Positions 1 through 6,716 of a stretch of 6,869 nucleotides of DNA are shown in pieces (position 1 is the stretch's first letter; each line of letters starts with the position of its first letter). The translations under genes were made by a program, and so were the position numbers. The DNA comes from Candidatus Omnitrophota bacterium (GTDB lineage: Bacteria > Ratteibacteria > UBA8468 > B48-G9 > DTJG01). The stretch spans positions 1-6,869 of the forward strand of contig JAMWBX010000070.1 of the NCBI GenBank assembly GCA_023818725.1, given 5' to 3'. The notes beneath the pieces were generated by a model. The model saw only the letters and a program-made list of their open reading frames with translations, made no database searches and was not told where the DNA came from.

Positions 1-539
1 AGTTGTTGGTCCTGTCTTGAATGTGCTTTTTTACATCTTGTCGCCCATGATACTGTTCTCTCAACGCTCAATCTGATTTCATTTAAATTATCCCAGATTT
101 TGGGACAATAATCAAGACACATAATTACATCAGCTCCAATTTTGTTTTCTATATTGATAATTTTTTCAGGTGTAAAATACAGGGTGTCCCCACTCTCAGG
201 GGATTTCAAAACAATGCCATCTTCGTATACGTGCGAATCAGGTAAACTAAAAATTTGAAACCCGCCGCTGTCAGTAATAACAGTTCGACTCCATCTCATA
301 AAATTGTGAATTCCTCCTGCCCCGGCTATAACATCAATACCTGGTCTAACAAAAAGATGGTAAGCATTCAGTATGATAGCATCAAAACCCATCTCCATTG
401 CTTCCTGAGAAGTCAAAAGACGTATACTGGCAGCAGTTGCCACCGGCATAAAACACGGAGTTTCAACCCTCCCATGCGGAGAAATAAACACTCCGGTTCT
501 TGCAGATCCATTTGATTTTTTTATTTCAAAAGAAAACAT
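1..539 (-). CDS. tgt: tRNA-guanine(34) transglycosylase, N-terminal part (runs off window)
   Basis: Tgt swaps guanine-34 of GUN-anticodon tRNAs for preQ1, the base-exchange step of queuosine synthesis in the cytoplasm. I translated this frame by hand: 179 full codons are present and the gene continues past position 1. The start MFSFEIKKSNG and the following PHGRVETPCFMPVATAASIR match the usual Tgt N-terminus. NAYHLFVRPG (58-67) matches the family NTYHLYLRPG motif. TDSGGFQIFSL (89-99) carries Asp90, equivalent to the catalytic acid/base Asp of bacterial Tgt. MCLDYCP (140-146) carries Asp143, equivalent to the preQ1-binding Asp, but has Tyr where well-studied enzymes have Glu. The nucleophilic Asp and the zinc site lie in the missing C-terminal half. 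The ATG at 537-539 fits the family N-terminus, but no Shine-Dalgarno sequence precedes it. It follows queA after 33 bases, its natural pathway partner. The identification is very secure. Confidence 0.96.
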   Translation of the reverse strand, partial: MFSFEIKKSNGSARTGVFISPHGRVETPCFMPVATAASIRLLTSQEAMEMGFDAIILNAYHLFVRPGIDVIAGAGGIHNFMRWSRTVITDSGGFQIFSLPDSHVYEDGIVLKSPESGDTLYFTPEKIINIENKIGADVIMCLDYCPKIWDNLNEIRLSVERTVSWATRCKKAHSRQDQQ

Positions 540-555
540 CGCGTGTTAATTTTAT

Positions 556-591
556 CACAATGCTGGGTTTTATTAAATTATAAGCATTGCA
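556..591 (-). other. Inverted repeat spanning the queA stop and the queA-tgt gap
   Basis: On the transcribed strand CAATGCT (589-583) and AGCATTG (564-558) are perfect 7-base reverse complements separated by 18 bases. Two G-U pairs could extend the stem to 9 pairs. The queA stop lies in the loop as tandem TAA TAA codons, and the stem ends 16 bases before the tgt ATG. The loop is long, the stem is modest and no U-tract follows, so it is not a convincing intrinsic terminator. It could influence tgt translation or RNA processing, or be chance. Confidence 0.3.
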
Positions 592-1568
592 TCGCCATAG
601 GAATAAAATCTGTAACGATTTTCGATTGCTGTCATATATGCTTTCCGAATCAAATCTGTTGTCCCGAATGCGCAGACGATATAAAGATGCGTGGAGCCAG
701 GGAGATGGAAATTTGTTATCATTTTGTTAACACAGTGAAAAATATAATCAGGTTTTATAAAGAGATCTGTAAATCCGCTTTGAGCAATAATCTTTCCATC
801 CTTAAACGAGCTTTCAATCGCCCTGCTAGTGCTTGTTCCGACACAGCATATCTTCTGCCCGGAGCTGATAGCATTGTTTATAATTTCTGCAGTGGTTTCA
901 GGAATAGAAAAGTATTCCGGAAGTACGCTGTTTTCGCCTTTATCTATCAGGCGGAAAGAAAACCATCCAATATGCAAAGTTAAATAAGCAATGTTTACTC
1001 CCTTTCTTTCCATCTGATTCAAAATATCTTCTGTAAAATGAAGTCCAGCAGTTGGCGCTGCCACAGAACCATACTCTTTTGCGTACACTGTCTGGTAGTC
1101 AAATTCATCTCGCTCATCGGCCAATCTTTTTAAGTATGGAGGAACAGGTATTTTCCCTATGCTGAACAATTCATGCTGGCTGGCATCAAAACTAACAACC
1201 CATGAACTGTCTGGATTTCTATCAATAACAACAGCCGAAATCCTGTCAAAAACCAGTTTTGTTCCACATTTCACCTTTCCGCGAATAAGAACATCCCAGA
1301 TATTCTTTCCCTTGTTCTTCAATAAAAGTGCTTCCACCTTACCACCTGTGATTTTTTTTCCATACAATCTTGCAGGAATTACCTTTGTGTTATTCAAAAG
1401 CAAAACTTCCCCTTCCTCAAATAAATTCACGATATCTTTAAAAATCATGTGTCTGATCTCGCCATTGACGCGATTAACTACCATCAATTTTGCTTCTTCC
1501 CTTTTTTCGGCAGGTCTTACAGCAATCAATTCCTTTGGAACCTTGTAGTAGAAAATTCTACTTATCAT
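573..1568 (-). CDS. queA: S-adenosylmethionine:tRNA ribosyltransferase-isomerase (QueA)
   Basis: QueA moves the ribosyl part of S-adenosylmethionine onto preQ1-modified tRNA and isomerises it to epoxyqueuosine, the step after Tgt. The 331 residues are slightly shorter than typical. Family motifs appear in order: VPKELIAVRPAEKR (10-23), NNTKVIPARLYGKK (59-72), IPVPPYLKR (140-148), YGSVAAPTAGLHFT (166-179), VGTSTSRAIES (243-253), ITNFHLPGSTHLY (284-296) and YSYGDAMLI (322-330). The normally conserved LHVGxGTFxPV segment is changed to LHIGWFSFRLI (198-208); the rest looks intact, so I take the enzyme as probably functional. The first residue matches the family start. The ATG lies within an ATGA overlap with the stop of the upstream membrane glycosyltransferase. 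No Shine-Dalgarno sequence is visible, so translation probably depends on coupling. The gene ends in tandem TAA stops, with tgt 33 bases downstream. Confidence 0.97.
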   Translation of the reverse strand: MISRIFYYKVPKELIAVRPAEKREEAKLMVVNRVNGEIRHMIFKDIVNLFEEGEVLLLNNTKVIPARLYGKKITGGKVEALLLKNKGKNIWDVLIRGKVKCGTKLVFDRISAVVIDRNPDSSWVVSFDASQHELFSIGKIPVPPYLKRLADERDEFDYQTVYAKEYGSVAAPTAGLHFTEDILNQMERKGVNIAYLTLHIGWFSFRLIDKGENSVLPEYFSIPETTAEIINNAISSGQKICCVGTSTSRAIESSFKDGKIIAQSGFTDLFIKPDYIFHCVNKMITNFHLPGSTHLYIVCAFGTTDLIRKAYMTAIENRYRFYSYGDAMLII

Positions 1569-3241
1569 AATTTATAAAATAACATGATTATGGGATGTGT
1601 ATAAAGCATATCATGAATGGTCCAGTTTTCATCAAAGCGAAATGGACCAAAACAGGGGTAATCCATAAATACTTTTTTTAGAACAAAACCATTCTGGGCA
1701 AGATTATGGATTACTTTTTCCATTTCCATTTTTCTGTTTCCAGATGTGAGAAAATACTGAAGCTCACCAATTACCAGATAGCTTTTAGAAGACGCTGTCT
1801 TGAGATATCTTTCGTCAATTACTGAGACAGAAAATTTCAATGGATTTACCGGTGGCACCTCAAATATCCATGGATCCTTTGTAAAAACAATTTCTGTTCC
1901 CATGGGTATTTCACTGTCTATGTAAGCGGCTGATATTAACCGAACATCAAGTCTGCTCATTAGACTTGAATAAGCCACTGACTTTGCAGTACAGGCAATC
2001 ATAAGAAAAATGGAGCTTATTACTAAAACAAAACGGATGCCTTTTTTCCTAACTCTGAAAAACTCCTCAAACAAAGCACCTGCGCTTAAACTCAAAAATG
2101 GAAGAATCAACAAGTAGTACCTTGCATATTTAAAACCTCCTGCAATCATCAGGGGAGCCATAGACAAAACAAGGCAGGTGAGAACCAATCTATCAAAAAC
2201 ATTTCTTCGACGGGCCTGTAAGAAGATCGCAGGAATAAAAAGTAAAACAACCGCAAAAATGCCAACCCATAAAGCAAGAAAAAGTTCTGGGAAAAAATAT
2301 AGTATGCTGATAAAAACATTAGCACCAATACCTCTGGCTGCTGTTTGATAAAATATGTCCCTTCTAAATTCATGGAATGAAAGCAATGCATAAGGTGTTG
2401 TAATAAAAAAACCTGAAAGAAAAATAAGAAAGCACCACAATCCATCAATCAACATTTTTCTGCAGGGCTTTGATAAAACATAAAGGTAAACAAAGGGTAA
2501 GGTAAATATAAAAACGCCTGCAGGATACTTTGTTCCACAGGCTATTCCGACAAAGAAAGCAGCAAAAAAAAGCATATACTTTTTGCCATTTTTCATAAAA
2601 GACACTGCAAAATAAAGAAACACAAATAGCCAGAAGACCATCGGGATGTCAACCGTCATATAATGGCTATTGATAATGTATAAAGGTGATAGGCCAAGGC
2701 ACGCGACAGCAAATAAACCACCTTTTTTTCCGCATAGTGCAACTGCAACAGGAATAAAGATTGCAAGACCGGCAATGGCCATTAAAACAGTCAAAATCCT
2801 TCCTGAAATGTAAAATTTTGCCATTTCCTCAGGATGCTCAAAATAATAATCAATATCATAGCCCAAATTTATAAAACCGGTTGATGAAAGTGCCTTCAGT
2901 GTTATCGCAACTAAGTAAATATAGCCTGAGGGATATTCAAAAAAATGGGGATTAAAATCAAATCGTTCGGGTGACATCGATGCGATGCTTTTCAATATAT
3001 TATGCTCATCTGGATGAAAAGACCTTAAGTTATTGAAGATCGAGCGAGAAAGTTTTTCCTTCTGAAGCTCTTTCGAAATCTGCCAGGATTTTTTGACATA
3101 CTCGTGAGAAATTCCAGTGGGTTTTATCATGAATTTTTTCATAATGCTATCAGGGAGCCCCCACCTGATGCCTTTAATACATAACAGAAAGGAACACAGA
3201 ACTATTACAATTGCCAAAATCATGGTGTACTTGTTTTTCAT
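1565..3241 (-). CDS. Polytopic GT-C glycosyltransferase, GT39/ArnT-like
   Basis: A 558-residue integral membrane protein. By eye it has about 11-12 hydrophobic segments, from an N-terminal one at about 7-23 through a dense series between about 144 and 420. A more polar C-terminal domain (about 430-558) follows. The long first external loop holds FHPDEHNI (75-82) with the acidic pair Asp78-Glu79, then NPHFFEYPSGYIYL (97-110). This is the layout of PMT/ArnT-type GT-C enzymes, whose acidic residue after the first helix is catalytic. SAAYIDSEIPMGTEI (437-451) resembles the start of the external C-terminal domain in this group. Such enzymes move a sugar from a polyprenyl-phosphate carrier to a lipid, glycan or protein on the outer face of the inner membrane. 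The two GT2 genes just upstream are natural suppliers of that donor. It overlaps both neighbours by ATGA. An AGGA about ten bases before the ATG is a plausible ribosome site. The acceptor and sugar cannot be read from the sequence. Confidence 0.85.
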   Translation of the reverse strand: MKNKYTMILAIVIVLCSFLLCIKGIRWGLPDSIMKKFMIKPTGISHEYVKKSWQISKELQKEKLSRSIFNNLRSFHPDEHNILKSIASMSPERFDFNPHFFEYPSGYIYLVAITLKALSSTGFINLGYDIDYYFEHPEEMAKFYISGRILTVLMAIAGLAIFIPVAVALCGKKGGLFAVACLGLSPLYIINSHYMTVDIPMVFWLFVFLYFAVSFMKNGKKYMLFFAAFFVGIACGTKYPAGVFIFTLPFVYLYVLSKPCRKMLIDGLWCFLIFLSGFFITTPYALLSFHEFRRDIFYQTAARGIGANVFISILYFFPELFLALWVGIFAVVLLFIPAIFLQARRRNVFDRLVLTCLVLSMAPLMIAGGFKYARYYLLILPFLSLSAGALFEEFFRVRKKGIRFVLVISSIFLMIACTAKSVAYSSLMSRLDVRLISAAYIDSEIPMGTEIVFTKDPWIFEVPPVNPLKFSVSVIDERYLKTASSKSYLVIGELQYFLTSGNRKMEMEKVIHNLAQNGFVLKKVFMDYPCFGPFRFDENWTIHDMLYTHPIIMLFYKL

Positions 3242-3948
3242 TTTCCAATCCTGATTTTGATCAGGTCAATAAAACATTTCAAAGAATCTTTCAAAAACCT
3301 CACCGTTGTGCTTGGGTCATTTGCCCATATAACACCTATTTCCTTGATTTTCAAGCCAGCAAGATGCGCTTTGTAAACTATTTCGACATCAAAAATAAAA
3401 CCCTTATGAGCAAGCGTTGAAAACAGCTTTTTCGCGGCTGAGCCTTTAAACATTTTAAATCCACATTGCGTATCTTCATAAGGAAGCCTCAATACATATT
3501 TCACAAGTAATTGAAAAACCTTACCGGAAATCCTTCTGTGGAAAGGTTGCTTTCTGGTGATCAACGAATTTTTTATTCTTCTTGAACCAATAACTATGTC
3601 ATAGCCTTGCTGAATAAATGGCAAAAATTTCTCCATTTCTGATATCGGCGTGGACAAATCGGCATCCGAAAAAAGAATAAGGTCCCCTTTTGAAACCATT
3701 ACACCCTGTCTGATTGCTTCACCTTTTCCTGCGTTTTTTGGATAAGAAACAAGTTTTACGAATGAATTATCTTTCATCATTTCTCTCACTCTTAATGCAG
3801 TTGCATCAGAACTCCCATCATCAACAACAACAACCTCAAAACTCAAGCCTTTTTCTTTGAAAAAATTGCATACTGTAGCAAGAGTATTCTGTATTGCTTT
3901 TTCTTCGTTAAACGCAGGTATAATCACAGATAAATCTATTTTTTCCAT
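3238..3948 (-). CDS. Family 2 glycosyltransferase, ALG5-like polyprenyl-phosphate sugar synthase
   Basis: A 236-residue GT-A fold enzyme, likely transferring a sugar from a nucleotide donor to a polyprenyl phosphate at the cytoplasmic membrane face. Motifs: LSVIIPAFNEE (6-16), EVVVVDDGSSDAT (38-50), KNAGKGEAIRQG (71-82), the metal-binding FSDADLSTP (93-101, Asp95-x-Asp97), IGSRR (120-124), EDTQCGFKMF (158-167) and KGFIFDVEI (182-190). The DTQCGFK and FDVE motifs are characteristic of the dolichyl-phosphate beta-glucosyltransferase (ALG5) branch. No transmembrane segment follows the catalytic domain, so membrane binding must be peripheral. An in-frame ATG lies upstream at 4065, but I chose 3948: the domain begins there, GGGGAAGAG sits directly upstream, and the longer form would overlap the previous gene by 130 bases. 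With this start the overlap is 13 bases. The stop overlaps the GT39-type gene start by ATGA, which suggests the two act together. The sugar transferred is unknown. Confidence 0.9.
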   Translation of the reverse strand: MEKIDLSVIIPAFNEEKAIQNTLATVCNFFKEKGLSFEVVVVDDGSSDATALRVREMMKDNSFVKLVSYPKNAGKGEAIRQGVMVSKGDLILFSDADLSTPISEMEKFLPFIQQGYDIVIGSRRIKNSLITRKQPFHRRISGKVFQLLVKYVLRLPYEDTQCGFKMFKGSAAKKLFSTLAHKGFIFDVEIVYKAHLAGLKIKEIGVIWANDPSTTVRFLKDSLKCFIDLIKIRIGK

Positions 3949-4649
3949 CTCTTCCCCAAAGCACATAAATAAAGTTTCACATATGGCAGTGTCCTTGTTA
4001 ACCTGAATTTCGACCTGCCTTTTTTTCTCCCCTGCCATACAGTGGGAACATCGCATATTTTGCAATTGTTTAAATGAAATTTCAGGGCAGCTTCCATTGA
4101 AACGGCAAAACCGTTTTCGTTTAATTGAATATTCTGAAGAGCTCGACGCCTGTACAATTTGAATGCATTAGTAATATCCCTTGTAGGTATCCTGGCAATA
4201 TGATACAAAGACAAACAAACAAGTTTTGAAAAAAACCCCTGCAAGAAAGGACCTCCATATTTCTTACCACCTTTCATGTAACGGCAACCACAAACAAGGT
4301 CGTAACCTTCTTTTGCTTTCTCAAGCATCAAAGGGATTGTCTCCGGATCATCGCAACCGTCAGCCATTACAGGTAAGACGTATTCTCCCCTTGCATGGTC
4401 GAACCCAGTCCTTAACGCACCTGCAAACCCAGGTTTATTAATATTTTTCACAAAAATCACAAAGGGTTTATCCTGTAAAATACATTTTATTACTCCGGCA
4501 GTGTTATCAGTCGAATGGTCATCAACCACAACTATTTCTGTCTGCGAAGTATCAATATGGCTTGAAAAATGCTCAATTGTTGAAACTATGGAATCCTGTT
4601 CGTTTCTCGCAGGTATAATTATACTCAGGTAGACTTTTCTTTCTTTCAT
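3936..4649 (-). CDS. Family 2 glycosyltransferase, DPM1-like polyprenyl-phosphate sugar synthase
   Basis: A 237-residue GT2 enzyme with a single GT-A domain: YLSIIIPARNEQDS (7-20), IVVVDDHSTDNT (39-50), NKPGFAGALRTGFDHARG (71-88), VMADGCDDPE (94-103), GCRYMKGGKKYGG (121-133) and RDITNAFKLYRR (157-168). The acidic cluster Asp97-Asp100-Asp101 takes the place of the common D-x-D of dolichyl-phosphate mannose synthases. RYMKGGK and TNAFKLYR support the DPM1-like group. There is no C-terminal membrane anchor. Probable role: transfer of a sugar from a nucleotide donor to a polyprenyl phosphate, or to a lipid-linked acceptor. The start lies in an ATGA overlap with the preceding epimerase gene. No good ribosome site is visible, so translational coupling is likely. 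It overlaps the next GT2 gene by 13 bases. The two GT2 proteins share a fold but are clearly diverged, so they are not a recent duplication. The specific sugar is not inferable. Confidence 0.88.
   Translation of the reverse strand: MKERKVYLSIIIPARNEQDSIVSTIEHFSSHIDTSQTEIVVVDDHSTDNTAGVIKCILQDKPFVIFVKNINKPGFAGALRTGFDHARGEYVLPVMADGCDDPETIPLMLEKAKEGYDLVCGCRYMKGGKKYGGPFLQGFFSKLVCLSLYHIARIPTRDITNAFKLYRRRALQNIQLNENGFAVSMEAALKFHLNNCKICDVPTVWQGRKKGRSKFRLTRTLPYVKLYLCALGKRWKK
3949..3957 (-). promoter_or_regulatory. Ribosome binding site deciding the GT2 start at 3948
   Basis: GGGGAAGAG lies immediately before the ATG at 3948-3946, inside the end of the upstream GT2 gene. Its GGGGA core is four bases from the start codon. 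It is the clearest purine-rich site in the window and supports the short start over the in-frame ATG at 4065. Confidence 0.6.
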
Positions 4650-5773
4650 ACAAGGTTCTTATTCTGCAATTCCCTAAGTGCTGAATCAAAACGATCCCCG
4701 GCATCTGCCGTTACAGACCAGTCAACAAGCCTTTTTAGCCCGTCAATAAGGGATATTTCTGGTTCGAAACCAAGTACCCTCTTTATTTTGGAAATGTCAG
4801 CAAAGCAATGTCTCACATCTCCTTTTCTAAATCTGTAGGTAATATGTGGGTTTATATCTTTGCCAGAAAGTCTGATTAGAATTTTTGCTATTTCAAGAAT
4901 ACTAATAGGTTTTCCTGTGCCAACATTGAAACTCTCATAGTCTGATTTTTCGCTTTCTAAAGCAAGAATGCAAGCTTTTGCAACATCCTGTACCCATATA
5001 AAATCCCTTGTTTGCAATCCATCTTCAAATATAACAGGTGGATTATTGTTCTTTATTCTGTTGATAAATATGGCTGCGACTCCTGTGTAAGGATTTGAAA
5101 GTGACTGCCGTGGGCCATAAACATTGAAAAACCTTAAAGAAACTACAGGAATTCCATACGTCCTACCGACTAGTATGCAGGTCTCTTCCTGAACCTTTTT
5201 AGTGATCGCGTATATAGAACTGGGATTCAAAAAAGTCTTCTCGTCTGCTGGCACGGGAAAACATATTGCTGAACAGACAGGACATTTTATTTCCCAGTAT
5301 GAATGTCTTCTAACAATTTTCCCTTCCTTCAATCTTCTTAGCTCAGGCTTGAAAATCCCGCATCTATTACATCTTGCAGGTCCCTCTCCATAGCTGCTCA
5401 TTGAAGCGGCAACAATAACCTTCTTTATCTTGTGTTTTGTATTGACAAGTATGTCAAGAAGGTTTGCTGTGCCACAGATGTTTGTATTAACATATTTTGA
5501 AATCTGATACTGGGATTGTCCCACTCCAACTGCAGCGGCAAAATGGAAAATACAATCATTAGCTAAAACTGCGTCTTTTAAAGCATTATAATCAACTACA
5601 TTTCCCTTGATAAATCTAACCTTTTTATTTAAATAGCCAGGAATTTCCCCTTTGGGATGAACTTGTGGGTCAAGATTGTCAAAGACGGTTACCCTGTAAC
5701 CTTTGGCAATCAAAAGATCAGACAGATGACTGCCTATAAAGCCAGCACCGCCGGTAATAAGAATTTTTTTCAT
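4646..5773 (-). CDS. NAD-dependent NDP-sugar epimerase (SDR) with four-cysteine zinc-ribbon-like insertion
   Basis: A 375-residue extended SDR. The Rossmann motif is ITGGAGFIGSHL (6-17; Gly8, Gly11, Gly14), with Asp32 at the end of strand 2 for NAD(H) selection. FHFAAAVGVGQS (76-87), AASMSSYGEG (122-131) and SSIYAITKKVQEE (185-197) give the Ser/Tyr188/Lys192 catalytic set. RFFNVYGPRQS (214-224) and LQTRDFIWVQDVAKA (253-267) are typical of nucleotide-sugar epimerases. Directly after the serine loop is an insertion with Cys-x2-Cys at 135/138 and Cys-x2-Cys at 164/167, a probable zinc ribbon. From memory, bacterial SDRs related to dTDP-L-rhamnose 4-epimerases carry a similar insertion; I cannot confirm the substrate. 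Next to ugd and a UDP-xylose synthase, a 4-epimerase acting on UDP-xylose or UDP-glucuronate is an alternative. The gene overlaps both neighbours by ATGA and has GAAGGG six bases before its start. It ends in a short polar tail (about 354-375). Confidence 0.88.
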   Translation of the reverse strand: MKKILITGGAGFIGSHLSDLLIAKGYRVTVFDNLDPQVHPKGEIPGYLNKKVRFIKGNVVDYNALKDAVLANDCIFHFAAAVGVGQSQYQISKYVNTNICGTANLLDILVNTKHKIKKVIVAASMSSYGEGPARCNRCGIFKPELRRLKEGKIVRRHSYWEIKCPVCSAICFPVPADEKTFLNPSSIYAITKKVQEETCILVGRTYGIPVVSLRFFNVYGPRQSLSNPYTGVAAIFINRIKNNNPPVIFEDGLQTRDFIWVQDVAKACILALESEKSDYESFNVGTGKPISILEIAKILIRLSGKDINPHITYRFRKGDVRHCFADISKIKRVLGFEPEISLIDGLKRLVDWSVTADAGDRFDSALRELQNKNLV

Positions 5774-6714
5774 TTTTCGCCCTTCATATAGTAATAAAGT
5801 GTCCTTCTCAAACCGTCTTCAAGATTAACAGCTGGTGCCCATCCAAGAAGCTTTTTCGCAAGGGAAATATCAGGTCTTCTTTTTCTCGGATCATCAACAA
5901 CAGGAGGAAGAAATTCTAACGGCAGATTGAGTCCTGTAATCTCATTGATCTTATTTGCCAGCTCTATTATTGTAAACTCGTCTGGATTTCCAAGGTTGAC
6001 AGGCATATGATAATCCGTTTCTACAAGCAGCAACAACCCTTTTATAAGGTCATCCACATAACAAAAACTTCTTGTCTGTTTACCGTCTCCGTAAATTGTC
6101 AGGGGATTTTTTTTAATCGCCTGCGCAATAAAATTTGGAATTACTCTTCCATCATCAAGTCGCATGCGGGGTCCATAGGTATTAAAAATTCTTGGTATGT
6201 ACACCTTAATTTTGTAAATTCTTTGATATGCCATAATCAGTGCCTCTGCATATCTTTTCGCCTCATCATATACAGACCTTGGACCAACAGGATTAACATT
6301 TCCCCAGTAGGTTTCTTTCTGAGGAGTTTCAATAGGATCTCCATAAACCTCTGAGGTTGAGGTAAAAAGAAATTTTGCGCCCGTTTTAAGAGCAAGATTA
6401 AGACATCTTTCTGTGCCTATGGAATTAACCCTCAATGTCTCAAGGGGATAACAAATATAGTCCTTTGGTGAAGCAGGACTTGCCAGATGAAAAATGATAT
6501 CAGGAACAAATGGGAAATTGATCTTTTCTATATCTAATGTGATAATATCTGCCTCTATAAAACGAAAATTTTTATTATCTCTTAGATGTTCGATATTACT
6601 GCGAGAACCTGTGATAAAGTTATCAATACAGATAACCTTATCACCCCTGTCTAAAAGTGCATCACAAAGATTGCTTCCGAGAAAGCCCGCTCCACCAATA
6701 ACAAGATTTTTCAT
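5770..6714 (-). CDS. uxs: UDP-glucuronate decarboxylase (UDP-xylose synthase)
   Basis: This SDR oxidises UDP-glucuronate at C4, decarboxylates it and re-reduces the intermediate with bound NAD to give UDP-xylose. The 314 residues are the usual length for soluble bacterial forms. Motifs in order: VIGGAGFLGSNL (5-16; Gly7, Gly10, Gly13), Asp31 of the NAD-binding site, HLASPASPKDY (76-86), the UXS hallmark TSTSEVYGDP (118-127) with Thr120 and Glu122, YWGNVNPVGPRSVYDEAKR (136-154) with catalytic Tyr149 and Lys153, RIFNTYGPRM (175-184), DGRVIPNF (188-195), YGDGKQTRSFCYVDD (208-222), and DDPRKRRPDI (274-283) with an Arg of the decarboxylation site. The ASPASP and YWGNVNP motifs separate it from ordinary UDP-glucose epimerases and from ArnA. 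I start at the ATG at 6714. A TTG at 6747 is in frame but would only add an unrelated tail overlapping ugd. The gene begins two bases after the ugd stop, which supplies its substrate. Confidence 0.95.
   Translation of the reverse strand: MKNLVIGGAGFLGSNLCDALLDRGDKVICIDNFITGSRSNIEHLRDNKNFRFIEADIITLDIEKINFPFVPDIIFHLASPASPKDYICYPLETLRVNSIGTERCLNLALKTGAKFLFTSTSEVYGDPIETPQKETYWGNVNPVGPRSVYDEAKRYAEALIMAYQRIYKIKVYIPRIFNTYGPRMRLDDGRVIPNFIAQAIKKNPLTIYGDGKQTRSFCYVDDLIKGLLLLVETDYHMPVNLGNPDEFTIIELANKINEITGLNLPLEFLPPVVDDPRKRRPDISLAKKLLGWAPAVNLEDGLRRTLYYYMKGEK
5780..5785 (-). promoter_or_regulatory. Ribosome binding site of the zinc-ribbon SDR gene
   Basis: GAAGGG lies six bases before the ATG at 5773-5771, within the last codons of the UDP-glucuronate decarboxylase gene. 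With the ATGA overlap it supports this start and suggests both independent initiation and translational coupling. Confidence 0.5.
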
Positions 6715-6716
6715 AT

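Noticed and set aside
255..515. Plus-strand open frame antisense to tgt
   Set aside because: It is opposite the conserved Tgt N-terminal domain, and its low-complexity, basic/Ser-rich translation has no family signature.
540..572. Promoter for tgt in the queA-tgt gap
   Set aside because: A TAAAAT resembles a -10 element, but there is no convincing -35 at proper spacing and the gap is AT-rich, so such matches are expected by chance.
543..983. Plus-strand open frame of 146 codons antisense to queA, and another at 1159-1548
   Set aside because: Both lie wholly or almost wholly opposite conserved QueA coding sequence, show no recognisable domain and are explained as mirror frames of AT-rich coding DNA.
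1565..1700. preQ1 riboswitch or other queuosine-linked leader before queA
   Set aside because: There is no untranslated space: queA overlaps the upstream coding sequence, and no preQ1 aptamer-like pseudoknot was recognised.
2149..2448. Minus-strand 99-codon hydrophobic frame inside the GT39-type gene
   Set aside because: It is an out-of-frame reading of a transmembrane-rich region; such regions stay hydrophobic in shifted frames.
3949..4065. N-terminal extension of the second GT2 gene to an ATG at 4065
   Set aside because: The 39 extra residues are polar, unlike any GT2 N-terminus, and overlap the upstream GT2 gene by 130 bases. The GT-A domain starts just after the ATG at 3948, which has a good ribosome site.
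6007..6354. Plus-strand open frames antisense to the UDP-xylose synthase (also 6494-6751)
   Set aside because: Opposite-strand shadows of strongly conserved SDR motifs, with no ribosome sites or recognisable domains.
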